64,000 nt of DNA from Bradyrhizobium sp. MOS003 (GTDB lineage: Bacteria; Pseudomonadota; Alphaproteobacteria; Rhizobiales; Xanthobacteraceae), in contig NZ_PYFW01000007.1 of assembly GCF_003020125.1 (NCBI RefSeq), positions 248,001 to 312,000 of the forward strand, in the 5' to 3' direction. Both the position numbers and the translations under genes were made by a program. The notes beneath the pieces were generated by a model. That model did no database searches. It saw only the letters and a list, made by a program, of their open reading frames with translations, and had not been told where the DNA came from. Shown piece by piece: positions 44,575 to 53,197 of this stretch. Numbering within the stretch: the stretch's first letter is position 1; each line of letters starts with the position of its first letter.

Positions 44575-45561
44575 CTATTGCAGGCGTTGCGCCTTGGCGG
44601 GATCCCAGGTGGCCAGCACGCGATCGCCCGGACGGAACGGGTGGACGTCGAAGGTGGCTTCGGGAACGTGGGAGAACAGGGCGGTGCCGTCGTCGAGCGT
44701 GAGCGAGACGGCGATGTAGGAGCCCTGGTACTCGGTCTGGGTCAGCAGCGCCGGCGCGCCGAACGCGCCGTCAGTGAACGGCGCGATGCCGAGCTGATCG
44801 GCGCGCACGGCGATGAGTTTGCCTGCGTCGCTGAGGACGTTGTGGCCGCCGATGAAGCGCGCCACGAATTCGGTGCGGGGACGGTGAAAGATGTCGCGGG
44901 CCGTGCCCTGCTGCTCGATCTTGCCGTGGTTCATCACCACGATATGGTCGGCCAGCGCCATCGCCTCTTCCTGGCCGTGGGTGACCTGGATGAAGCTGAT
45001 GCCGAGCTCGCGCTGCAGCCGCTTCAGCTCGCCGCGCATCTTGATCCGCAGGAACGGATCGAGCGCGGAGAGCGGTTCGTCGAGCAGCAGGATCTGCGGC
45101 TCGGTTATCAGCGCGCGGGCGAGCGCGACGCGCTGCTGCTGGCCGCCGGAGAGCTGCGCCGGCAGCCGGGCCGCGTAGGGCGTCATCGCCACCAGCTCCA
45201 GCAATTCGCCGGCGCGCTTGTGGCGCGTCGGCTTGTCGATGCCGCGCATCTTGAGGGCAAAGGCGACGTTGTCGATCACGCTCAGATGCGGAAACAGTGC
45301 ATAGGACTGGAACATCATCGCGGTGCCGCGCTCGGCCGGCGGCAGATCCGTGACATTCTGCGCCCCGAGGATGATGTCGCCCTCGCTGACCGCTTCGTGG
45401 CCCGCGATCATCCGCAGCGTCGAGGTCTTGCCGCAGCCGGACGGACCGAGCAGGCAGCAATAGGTTCCGGCCGGGATCTTCAGATTGACGGTGTCGACCG
45501 CCAGCGTGGTGTCATAGCGCTTGGTGACGGCGACCAGTTCGAGAGCGGCGGGTGTGGCCAT
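44575..45561 (-). CDS. ABC transporter ATP-binding protein, PotA type
   Basis: 328 aa from ATG 45561. Walker A GPSGCGKT at 39-46, Q-loop FQSYALFPH, signature LSGGQQQRVALARAL, Walker B ILLLDEPLSALD, and switch His in QVTHGQEEAM. C-terminal TOBE-like domain. First gene of the operon ATPase-binding protein-permease-permease-racemase, divergent from a GntR regulator. Confidence 0.94.
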   Translation of the reverse strand: MATPAALELVAVTKRYDTTLAVDTVNLKIPAGTYCCLLGPSGCGKTSTLRMIAGHEAVSEGDIILGAQNVTDLPPAERGTAMMFQSYALFPHLSVIDNVAFALKMRGIDKPTRHKRAGELLELVAMTPYAARLPAQLSGGQQQRVALARALITEPQILLLDEPLSALDPFLRIKMRGELKRLQRELGISFIQVTHGQEEAMALADHIVVMNHGKIEQQGTARDIFHRPRTEFVARFIGGHNVLSDAGKLIAVRADQLGIAPFTDGAFGAPALLTQTEYQGSYIAVSLTLDDGTALFSHVPEATFDVHPFRPGDRVLATWDPAKAQRLQ

Positions 45562-45732
45562 GGCGTGTCCGAGGAGGGCGGTGCTGCCGCTCTCTCCGCA
45601 AGGTCCGTGCCAACCGCCTTCGGTCCGCCGATTTCTCAAAACTGTGTAGCGGAGTCAGATCGTTAGATCGAATCCGGCGCATCCCGGCCGCCGAACCTGG
45701 GCGCTGGCGCCTGCACACAAAGTGGGCGACGA

Positions 45733-45764
45733 TTGTATAAAGTTTCGCCTGTGATTGGATACAG
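45733..45764. promoter_or_regulatory. Candidate GntR operator in divergent spacer
   Basis: TTGTAT at 45733-45738 and ATACAG at 45759-45764 form an inverted pair with one mismatch; the two halves lie 50 to 80 bases before the regulator ATG. A site here could control both the regulator and the ABC operon. Confidence 0.35.
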
Positions 45765-45814
45765 CTGCTCGACTAGCATCGGGGACGAACGTCGTCGATC
45801 GAGCCCCTTGAACC

Positions 45815-46522
45815 ATGGCCGCCAAGCCCCGCCCCAAATCCGACGCGCCAAACGCCAGCGATCGCGTCAGCCGCATCCGGGAGGGCGTGACCGCCGCGAT
45901 CCTCGAGCACCGCCTGCTGCCGGGCACCAAGCTCGGCGAGGACGAGATCGGCGAGATCTACGGCGCGAGCCGCACGCTGGTCCGCACGGCGCTCCAGCAG
46001 CTCGCGCATGAGGGCATCGTCAATATCGAGAAGAACCGCGGCGCCTTCGTCGCGCGTCCCACGCCCGCCGATGCCCGCGAAGTGTTCGAGGCGCGGCGCC
46101 TGATTGAGCCGACCATCTTGGATCACGCCATCGAAGCGATGTCGCCGGCCTGGCTCGATCGTCTCCAGCAACACCTCAGTGAGGAGCGCGAGGCGGAGCT
46201 GCGCAGCGACGCGCGCGCCTCGGTTCGGTTGTCCGGTGAGTTTCACAAGCTCGTCGCCGAGATGAGCGGCCACAGCATCTATCTCGGCTTCCTGAAGGAG
46301 CTGATCGCGCGCTCCTCGCTCATCATCCTGCTGTACCGCCGCCACGACACGCCGGCCTGCGGCACCGATCATCACGCCGGCATCGTCGCCGCGATCCGCA
46401 AGCGCGACAAGCAGGCCGCGCGCCGCGAGATGCTGTCGCATCTGACCGAGATCGAGGCCGAGCTGTTCCTGAAGGATCCCGCCGCCGACGAGCTGCGGCT
46501 CGCGGACGTCCTGGGCGCGTGA
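45815..46522 (+). CDS. GntR-family regulator, FCD (FadR) subfamily
   Basis: 235 aa. Winged HTH with GEDEIGEIYGASRTLVRTAL and NIEKNRGAFVARPT, then an all-helical FCD ligand domain with the metal-type His/Asp pattern (GEFHKLVAEMSGHS, DHHAGIVAAI). Such proteins sense small acids or metals. Divergent from the ABC-racemase operon, its likely target. Confidence 0.93.
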   Translation: MAAKPRPKSDAPNASDRVSRIREGVTAAILEHRLLPGTKLGEDEIGEIYGASRTLVRTALQQLAHEGIVNIEKNRGAFVARPTPADAREVFEARRLIEPTILDHAIEAMSPAWLDRLQQHLSEEREAELRSDARASVRLSGEFHKLVAEMSGHSIYLGFLKELIARSSLIILLYRRHDTPACGTDHHAGIVAAIRKRDKQAARREMLSHLTEIEAELFLKDPAADELRLADVLGA

Positions 46523-46936
46523 GCGCGTGAGCGCGCGCAGCACCAGGTATCGATCATCCAGGCTGGATGGGTTCTATTTCCGCTCGTCGGGAACCGGTGT
46601 CGTGCAATGCAGGGCAGTTGCGATGGCAGGGACGGCAGACGGCGGCGCAAGGCTTGTCACAATCGCGGGTCTGTCGTCGGACGCGTGGCTTCTAAGCGTC
46701 TCCAGAACCAGAAAGAATTTCTCGGCCAGCATGAGTCAAGCTCGCGAACGCGTTCATCTCGGTTTCGAGAAGGGCGAGATTCGCCATCAATTCGAACGCT
46801 CGCGAATCCCTGCAAGTAATGTAGTTCGCAACCTTGCTGCGAATTATGACAGTCGATGATCACGCGGCGCGACGTCACGTGACTATTCCTTGCGGGCCTG
46901 ACCGGCTATATGCTGCCGCTCTGTCATTGATCTGTC
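46523..46936. other. 414-base spacer, no supported gene
   Basis: Several open frames exist here on both strands but none has an SD plus protein-like composition. Somewhat AT-richer than flanks at 46700-46870. A promoter for the CYTH-CHAD gene is expected near its right end; I see no clear -35/-10 pair. Confidence 0.5.
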
Positions 46937-48694
46937 ATGTTGCCGCAAATGCTGAAATCAGACGCAACACCGGCACGCAAAACTCCGAGCGCGCCGGACG
47001 GGAATGCTGTCCCGAAGGACAACAGGAGGACACAAGTCGCCACCGGCTTCCTCAGGCAGATTGAACCGGCCGAACCTGCGATCGTCGAGGGCGCCGTGAG
47101 TGATCAGACGCCGTCGCAAGATGCCCCGTCCGCGCCGGAGCCGTCGCAGTCGAGCGTTGCCGCGCACGCCGGCGAAATCGAGCTCAAGCTGCTGGTCGAT
47201 GCCGATCGCATGGCGCATTTCAACGCCGCACCCGTCATCGCGGCCAATGCGCGCAACAAGGGCGTGCGAAAACATCTCAAATCCGTTTACTACGACACGC
47301 CCGAGCGGATGCTTCGGCGCAACGGCCTCAGCCTGCGCGTTCGCCAGAGCGGCGCGCGCTTCGTGCAGACCGTGAAGACCGAGGCGGCGGACGATCCGCT
47401 GCGCCGCGGCGAGTGGGAGGCGAGCGTGGCCTCGCTGGCGCCCGATCTCGCTCTGGCGATGCCTTTCATTCCGGAGAAGCTTCGCGGCCATCTCGAAGCG
47501 CGTCCGCTCGAAGCCGTGTTCACAGCCGACGTCCACCGCCATGCGCGGATGATCGATCTGCCGTCCGGCACTGTCGAGATCGCCTTCGATCGTGGCGTGC
47601 TGACGGCAAGTGATCGATCGCTGCCGGTGAGCGAGATCGAGCTGGAGCTCAAGAGCGGCAGCGCGAGCACGATCTACGAGGTTGCCTTGCGGCTGGCCGA
47701 GCACGGCGCGGTGAAGCCGTCCATCCGCAGCAAATCGGCGCGCGGCTTCGACCTTGCCGCTGGCACGCCGCCGGCGGCGCGACGCCCGCGAAAACTTCGC
47801 CTCGACCCGTCCGTGACGCTCGACGAGGCGTTCGCGACGATCCTGCGCTCTTGCTTCCTGCATCTGCTTCAGTCGCTGCCGGCGGCCGAGGACGGGCGCA
47901 ATCCCGAAGGCGTGCATCAGCTGCGCGTCGCGCTGCGCCGCATCCGATCGGCGCTCGGCCTGATGCGCTCGGTCGGCGCGCTCAGCAATGTCGACTCACT
48001 GCGATCGGAGGCGCGCTGGCTGGCGCAGGACCTCTCCGCCGCACGCGATTGGGATGTGTTCCAGTTCGAGACCTTGCCGACGATCGCGCAGGCATGCCCT
48101 TCCGTCGCAGGTTTCGATGCGCTCGGCCGGGCTGCGGCCGAGCGCCAGTCCGACGCCTATCGCAAGGCGCATCACGCGCTCGACGATCGCCGCTGCACCA
48201 TGTTCCTGATCGGTCTCGGCAACTGGATCGAGACACGGGGATGGCGCAACGACGTCGCCGCCGAAGATCTCGGCCGGCTCGCCGAGCCCGCCGTCAATTT
48301 CGCGCAGCGCATTCTTTCGGAGCAGTATGCCAAGGTGCGCAAGCGCGGCCGCCGCTTCAAGTCGCTCACGATGGAAGAACTGCACCGGGTGCGGCTCGCG
48401 ACCAAGCGGCTGCGCTATCTCAGCGAGTTCCTGCTGCCGCTGTTTGCCGATCGCAAGTCCGCGAGGAAATTTGCCCGCAGGCTGGTCGGTTTGCAGGAGG
48501 AGCTCGGCGCCTTCAACGACATGGCCGTCACGGCTTCGCTGCTCGACGGGCTCAAGGCCGAGCCCGACGGCGCAATCGCGGCGGCCGCGATCGCCGGCTG
48601 GCAGGCGCGTGCATCGATCGGCGTCAGGCCGGCCTTGCAAGGCACCTGGCGCGATTTCACCGCCGCGCGCGTACCATGGTCGTCACCGAGCTGA
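46937..48694 (+). CDS. CYTH-CHAD domain protein (inorganic triphosphatase-like)
   Basis: Up to 585 aa. N-terminal CYTH domain with the ExExK-type start EIELKLLVDADRM, then YYDTPERMLRRNGLSLRVRQ and VQTVKTE; this domain hydrolyses triphosphates in a tunnel of charged residues. C-terminal CHAD domain with repeated His/Arg helices (EGVHQLRVALRRIRSALGLM and EELHRVRLATKRLRYLSEFL) that binds polyphosphate or histidine-rich partners. ATG 46937 has no SD; GTG 47098, closer to the CYTH domain, is a serious alternative. Confidence 0.9.
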   Translation: MLPQMLKSDATPARKTPSAPDGNAVPKDNRRTQVATGFLRQIEPAEPAIVEGAVSDQTPSQDAPSAPEPSQSSVAAHAGEIELKLLVDADRMAHFNAAPVIAANARNKGVRKHLKSVYYDTPERMLRRNGLSLRVRQSGARFVQTVKTEAADDPLRRGEWEASVASLAPDLALAMPFIPEKLRGHLEARPLEAVFTADVHRHARMIDLPSGTVEIAFDRGVLTASDRSLPVSEIELELKSGSASTIYEVALRLAEHGAVKPSIRSKSARGFDLAAGTPPAARRPRKLRLDPSVTLDEAFATILRSCFLHLLQSLPAAEDGRNPEGVHQLRVALRRIRSALGLMRSVGALSNVDSLRSEARWLAQDLSAARDWDVFQFETLPTIAQACPSVAGFDALGRAAAERQSDAYRKAHHALDDRRCTMFLIGLGNWIETRGWRNDVAAEDLGRLAEPAVNFAQRILSEQYAKVRKRGRRFKSLTMEELHRVRLATKRLRYLSEFLLPLFADRKSARKFARRLVGLQEELGAFNDMAVTASLLDGLKAEPDGAIAAAAIAGWQARASIGVRPALQGTWRDFTAARVPWSSPS

Positions 48695-48715
48695 TCGAAC
48701 AACCCCAAAAAAGTT

Positions 48716-48745
48716 GCGCCCAGCCATTGGGGGATGGCTGGGCGC
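48716..48745 (-). terminator. Intrinsic terminator for the cysteine peptidase gene
   Basis: GCGCCCAGCCAT and ATGGCTGGGCGC, perfect 12-bp arms and 6-base loop; on the minus strand followed by AACTTTTTTGG. It lies between two convergent genes. Confidence 0.88.
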
Positions 48746-48812
48746 GCGCGAACCGGTCTGGGACGGGGAGGGGTGGGGATGTGACCGGGTCGCGTAACTC
48801 CTTGTCTCGTTC

Positions 48813-49436
48813 TTAATCTCTGGCGCTGGCGGTCGAGACCGCCGGCTTGGTATCGCCCAGCGAGACCCAGACGTTGGGGTCGCTCTGCGACTGGCGCTTG
48901 ACGAAGCGGTAGCCGGTCTCCGTCCAGGCAACGACGTTCTCGTTCTGATTGTCGAGAACGAACTCGCCCTTGTCGGTCTTCACGGTCAGCACCGCGTGTC
49001 CTTCGCCCTTCTTGTCGCGCACGACGGTGATGAGCAGGGCTTGGCGGGGCCATCCGGCATCGATCAGCATCTTGCGCTTCAACAACACGTAGTCTTCGCA
49101 GTCGCCGTAGCCGTCGGTCGGCAGCGACCATTTCTCGATCACGCCCCAGTGCTCCTGGTCGGTCAAAGGCTTGACGGTCTCGTTGACCCAGCGATTGACC
49201 TTGACGAGGTCGCGCCATGCGGCCTGCGACATCACGATGTCGCGCGGCTGCGCCGGCGCGCTCTGGCACTGAGCGGCATCGTCCGCGCAGAATTCGACCC
49301 AGCCGATCGGCGCACGCGTGGTGTCGCCGAGGCTCGCGTAGAGCAGACGGCTTTCGCCGGCCTGCGCTGCTGCGCTGATTCCGAAGAGCATGGCGGCCAG
49401 CGCCAGCCCTTTCCCCTGTCCCTTGAAATCAAACAT
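48813..49436 (-). CDS. Transglutaminase-like cysteine peptidase (BTLCP, DUF920)
   Basis: 207 aa from ATG 49436. Signal peptide about residues 1-26 (LFGISAAAQA). Catalytic triad as in bacterial transglutaminase-like cysteine peptidases: Cys113 in GYGDCEDYVLLK, His147 in GEGHAVLTV, Asp162 in FVLDNQ. This family includes LapG, the periplasmic protease that releases adhesin under c-di-GMP control. A double-PilZ gene is next upstream, though a LapD homologue is not seen. Confidence 0.92.
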   Translation of the reverse strand: MFDFKGQGKGLALAAMLFGISAAAQAGESRLLYASLGDTTRAPIGWVEFCADDAAQCQSAPAQPRDIVMSQAAWRDLVKVNRWVNETVKPLTDQEHWGVIEKWSLPTDGYGDCEDYVLLKRKMLIDAGWPRQALLITVVRDKKGEGHAVLTVKTDKGEFVLDNQNENVVAWTETGYRFVKRQSQSDPNVWVSLGDTKPAVSTASARD

Positions 49437-49539
49437 TGCGGCCCCCGTTTCTTGTTGGGACCACATTTCGCACGGAGCTTTTGCGTTGCCGCTAAGTCAG
49501 CCAAGTCAAGTCGAGACGAATACAAGTAAAAGGCGCAGC

Positions 49540-49607
49540 GAATTCGATCTATACTTGAATCGAATTCTCATAAAATTTGAAACAACTGCAATTGATTCAA
49601 ATTTTAT
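49540..49607. promoter_or_regulatory. AT-rich double inverted repeat
   Basis: First pair: GAATTCGA (49540-49547) and TCGAATTC (49560-49567). Second pair: ATAAAATTTGAA (49570-49581) and TTCAAATTTTAT (49596-49607). Both perfect, only two bases between pairs, in a strikingly AT-rich stretch of a GC-rich genome. Located about 110 bases upstream of the cysteine peptidase ATG, so promoter-proximal binding is likely. Remaining parts of 49437-49767 hold only the terminator at 49697. Confidence 0.6.
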
Positions 49608-49696
49608 CGATTAACGCGGAAACGTTGGCGAAACCGCCCTTTCCACGCGCAAACGGGCCGCGCGTTAACCGGCGCGAGGCTCGTCATCACGCATGA

Positions 49697-49729
49697 AAAA
49701 GGCGGCGTCCGCTTTGCGGAGGCCGCCTT
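49697..49729 (-). terminator. Terminator after the PilZ gene
   Basis: GGCGGCGTCCGC and GCGGAGGCCGCC form a hairpin with one imperfect step; on the minus strand it is followed by TTTTT. It lies 40 bases after the PilZ stop. Confidence 0.8.
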
Positions 49730-49767
49730 CAGAGCTGGAAATGCAGGGGATTTGGCGTGCCAGCGCT

Positions 49768-50385
49768 TTACCGCGCGGTAACGCTCTCTTCGAGTGTCTC
49801 GATCGGCTGCGCGTGGACGAACTCCAGCGCGAAGCCGTCTTCGAGGTTTCGGACCACGCGGCCCTGGACCCGGCCGAGCAGAACCGTCGATTTCAGCGGC
49901 GGCCGGTTCTCCGCGGCAATGGCCGCGCCGGACAAGGAAAGGTCGATGATGCGGCAGGTCATCTTGGTGCCGTCCTCGAGCGTCAGCACCGCGATCGGGT
50001 TGCGCGGCACGATACGATCGTGGCGGCGGTCCTCCGGCAGGTTGAGGATGTCGCGGTTGGCAAGCCAGGTCAGTTGCGCGGCGAGCTTGTCGCGCTTCCT
50101 CGGCGTCGCCCCGACCGTCATGGCGAAGCCATTGTCGATGATCCGGGTGATCTTGCCCTCGACGCGGCCGATATGGTCGAGATAGGCGACGACGCGGTCG
50201 CCGACATTGCCGATGCCGGGGGCGAGCAGCGCGAGGCCGCCCGGCGACATGTTGATCACCTGGCAGGGAAATTCACGGCGGTCCGGCAGCATGTAGCGGC
50301 CAAGCAGGTGCACTTTCACCCGCTGGAAACGCCGACGCTCTTCGGCGGCCGGAAGAAATTTTTTGTTCGCCAACGCCATTTTCAC
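49768..50385 (-). CDS. PilZ-domain protein with two PilZ repeats
   Basis: 205 aa. First domain: RRRFQRVKVH then INMSPGGLAL; second: RHDRIVPRNP then DLSLSGAAIA. These match the RxxxR and (D/N)xSxxG elements that bind cyclic di-GMP; the second copy has a looser arginine motif. Predicted c-di-GMP sensor acting on a partner unknown here. A LapG-like protease gene lies just downstream on the same strand. Confidence 0.9.
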   Translation of the reverse strand: MKMALANKKFLPAAEERRRFQRVKVHLLGRYMLPDRREFPCQVINMSPGGLALLAPGIGNVGDRVVAYLDHIGRVEGKITRIIDNGFAMTVGATPRKRDKLAAQLTWLANRDILNLPEDRRHDRIVPRNPIAVLTLEDGTKMTCRIIDLSLSGAAIAAENRPPLKSTVLLGRVQGRVVRNLEDGFALEFVHAQPIETLEESVTAR

Positions 50386-50447
50386 AACCCGACCCCCCGC
50401 CTGGCGGAGTCCGGGACGACCCTAAGGTGCATAGGGTTAATGCCGCG

Positions 50448-51614
50448 TTAGGATCGGATGCGGCGGTAACGGCCAGACACGATGCGTTCGAAAAGCCACA
50501 TCAGGGGTGGGCAGGCCAGCACCGCAAGTGCGCCGAGATCGAGCGCGACCGCCGCGGTCCCGACCGACTTGGCCAACCGGCCCGCAATGGCCGGTCCCAG
50601 CATCATGGCGGCGTAGAAAAGCGTGTAAAACACGCCCATACCGATCGCCCTGGTTTCGGGTACGAGCACACGGGCGGCCAGACTCATGATCGGACCGGCC
50701 GGAAGGCCGCCCATCAGCCCGATCAGCACGAGGATCGCGATCACGGCGTCTGACCGGGTCAGCCAGGCCAGCAGGGCGGCCACGACGAGGCCAGCGACGA
50801 TCGCCATAACAAGTGGTTTGCCGCGATCGGCCAAAAAGCCGCCTGCCGGCACCGAGATCACCGACAGCCACATCACGAGGCTGATCGCCGAGCCTGCCGC
50901 GGCGATGCTCCAGCCGCGCTCGACCAGCAGGGATGGGCCGAACGAGAAGATCATGGCGAAACCGACATTATAGAGGCCCCAGATCAGGCCCGCGACGATC
51001 ACCGCCAGCAGCGCGAGGGGATCAAGCCGGCTTGAGCCTTCGGCACTCGCCGCCGTTGTGGCCGGTGGCGGCTGGTAGAACAAAATTAGCAGAATGCCGA
51101 TCGCGGTCAGCGCACCGGTCGACAGGAACACCGCGCCGGCGCCGTAGGCCGTGCCGATCGCCGGCAGCACCAAAAGCGAGATCGCAACGCCCGCGGGCCA
51201 GGAGTTGACGAAGATCGCCATCGCGGTGGCGATCTCCTTCCCCGCGAACCAGTCTGTGCCCATCTTGGTGAGTTGCACCGTCAGCAGCACGCCGCCGGCG
51301 CCGGAGATGAGCCGGCCCGCCATCTGCCAACCCCAGACATCGGTGGTGGCCATGGCGAGGCTGCCGGCGGTCATCAGCAGCAGCGCCACGATGGTGGTAG
51401 GCTTGTCGCCGAGCCTGCGGCCGATCGCGCCGCCCGGCAGCGCCAGTACGACGCCCGGTGTGAAATAGAGCCCGATCAGGATGCCGATATCGGAAAGGCC
51501 AACGCCAAAGCTCTGTTGTAGCAGCGGCGCGACCGCGGCCACGCTCTGGAACTGGAACGCGATGGTGAGGCGCACGACGAACAGGATCGCAAGAATGCCC
51601 CAGCGATTGCGCAA
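50448..51614 (-). CDS. MFS transporter (CynX/NimT-like)
   Basis: 388 aa, twelve TM. TTG 51614 with GGGGAGA upstream. Loop motif GGAIGRRLGDKPTT after the second TM, then GWQMAGRLISGAGGVLLTV. Cyanate/nitroimidazole-type or unrelated small-ion export are family possibilities. A second MFS gene of another subfamily lies just upstream on the same strand. Confidence 0.88.
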   Translation of the reverse strand: MRNRWGILAILFVVRLTIAFQFQSVAAVAPLLQQSFGVGLSDIGILIGLYFTPGVVLALPGGAIGRRLGDKPTTIVALLLMTAGSLAMATTDVWGWQMAGRLISGAGGVLLTVQLTKMGTDWFAGKEIATAMAIFVNSWPAGVAISLLVLPAIGTAYGAGAVFLSTGALTAIGILLILFYQPPPATTAASAEGSSRLDPLALLAVIVAGLIWGLYNVGFAMIFSFGPSLLVERGWSIAAAGSAISLVMWLSVISVPAGGFLADRGKPLVMAIVAGLVVAALLAWLTRSDAVIAILVLIGLMGGLPAGPIMSLAARVLVPETRAIGMGVFYTLFYAAMMLGPAIAGRLAKSVGTAAVALDLGALAVLACPPLMWLFERIVSGRYRRIRS

Positions 51615-51665
51615 CGCGTGATCTCCCCAAGCCCTGTGTAAGCGTGCGGTGGCGAGATACCGGAG

Positions 51666-52913
51666 TCAACCGGCCGTCTTCCTCGTCGCGCGTCCGTAAA
51701 GGAGACATAGTAGCGCCAGCAGCACTGCGGCCGACAGCCCCAGCGACCAGTGAATGCCGATCGCCGCACCTGCGACCCCGACGGTGATGCCGCTGAAGGC
51801 CCGCATTCCGAGCCCCGCCATGTTATAGAGACCGACGACGCGGCCGCGGATGTCGTGCGGCGCGTTCAACTGCACCAGCGCCTGCGCCATGGTGTTGAAC
51901 GACAGCTCGAAGAAGCCGGCAAAGAACAGCAGCACGATCGCAACGGGATAGATCCGCACCGTGGCGAAGCCGAGCAGCGCCACGCTCCAGAGCATCGCAA
52001 GCCAAATCGCGGTGCGCGGCGTGCCCTTGAGGCGTCCCCAGGATTCCAGTGCGATGGCGGCGAGTACCGCGCCGGCCGCATCGGCCGCGAGCAGTACGCT
52101 GTAGGAGACGCCGGGATCGCCATGGCCGAGATCGCTGGCAAAGCCCGGCATCTGGGCATGGTAGGCGTTGCCGATCATGAAGGAGGTGAGACCGGCGAGC
52201 CAGGTCATCGCCGTCAGGATCGGCTGGGTGCCGATGGCGCGGATCGTCAGCACGATGTCGGCAAGGCCGCGCACCGCGAAGCGCCGCGCCGCCACGCTTT
52301 TGTCACGCACCGGTGCCCAGAACAGCCAGAGCAGCATCGGCAGGTAGAACAGCGTGTTGAAGATGATGCCGTGCGAGGTGCCGAGCGTCAGCATGATGAT
52401 TCCGCCGACCGCAGGTCCGACCAGGATGCCGAGATAGCGCGCCATCGCATTCAGCCGCACCGCGCTCGGCAAATCGGCGGGGCCGACGAGATCATAGAGC
52501 AGCAACTGGTTCGGGGTTTGCCAAAGCACACCGGCGCAGCCATGGATGACCAGCAGCAGCATTGCGTGCCACATCTGGATCGTGTCGGTGAGGAAGAAGA
52601 AACCCCATCCGGCGGAGGCCAGAATGAACAGCAGCATGCCGCACTGGATGATGCGGCGCGGATCGACCCGGTCGGCAAGCCCGCCCACCGCGACCGAGAA
52701 CAGCAGGAACGGCAGCCAGTGCGACAGCACCGCAAAGCCGCCCAGCGTCGGCGAATGGAATTTCTGGAACACCACCCAATAGCTGATCACATGCTCGATG
52801 TTGTCGGCCATCATCGCCAGCACGTAAGCGCCGAACTGGAGCCGGTACGGCCGCGACTTCATCGCTGCGAACGAGCCTGACGCAGCGGCGGGATTTTGGG
52901 TAAGGGGATTCAA
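51666..52913 (-). CDS. MFS transporter (EntS/MFS_3-like)
   Basis: 415 aa. After MKSRPYRLQFGAYVLAMM a typical LADRVDPRRIIQCGM motif A follows near residue 80, and SAVRLNAMARYLGILVGPAVG is the MFS_3 helix-5 mark. ATG 52913 or ATG 52862 may be the start. Substrate unknown; siderophore or drug export occur in the family. Fifty-one bases upstream of the other MFS gene: likely one transcript. Confidence 0.88.
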   Translation of the reverse strand: MNPLTQNPAAASGSFAAMKSRPYRLQFGAYVLAMMADNIEHVISYWVVFQKFHSPTLGGFAVLSHWLPFLLFSVAVGGLADRVDPRRIIQCGMLLFILASAGWGFFFLTDTIQMWHAMLLLVIHGCAGVLWQTPNQLLLYDLVGPADLPSAVRLNAMARYLGILVGPAVGGIIMLTLGTSHGIIFNTLFYLPMLLWLFWAPVRDKSVAARRFAVRGLADIVLTIRAIGTQPILTAMTWLAGLTSFMIGNAYHAQMPGFASDLGHGDPGVSYSVLLAADAAGAVLAAIALESWGRLKGTPRTAIWLAMLWSVALLGFATVRIYPVAIVLLFFAGFFELSFNTMAQALVQLNAPHDIRGRVVGLYNMAGLGMRAFSGITVGVAGAAIGIHWSLGLSAAVLLALLCLLYGRATRKTAG

Positions 52914-53057
52914 GGGAGCATGACCTGGGGTGAGACTATCGGCGCTTACACGTTCGCCGGTCGGTGCTCAAGCCGTTCGGTCGGCGTGGGCATCTGCCAT
53001 GCGCCGCTGCCACACGCTCCACCGCGGGGAAGACGGCGATGTTTGCGGCAAGCTTTG

Positions 53058-53086
53058 TAGCCCGGATGAGCGAAGCGATATCCGGG
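53058..53086. repeat. REP-like element upstream of the alcohol dehydrogenase
   Basis: Starts TAGCCCGGATGAGCGAAGCG and ends ATCCGGG; short arms CCCGGAT/ATCCGGG. The same core occurs at 54356-54427. The rest of 52914-53197 shows no gene. Confidence 0.7.
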
Positions 53087-53197
53087 GCCACTGTCTCCCG
53101 CTACGAATTCCTCCATCTTGGCACGCGCGCGTATCTCACATACGCTTCGCCGCAGCCCGCACCACAATCATAACAGACGAGCATCGAGGAAACATTC

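Noticed and set aside
46527-46878. Several 60 to 110-codon frames on both strands after the GntR gene
   Set aside because: No ribosome site, no family pattern and mutually overlapping frames.
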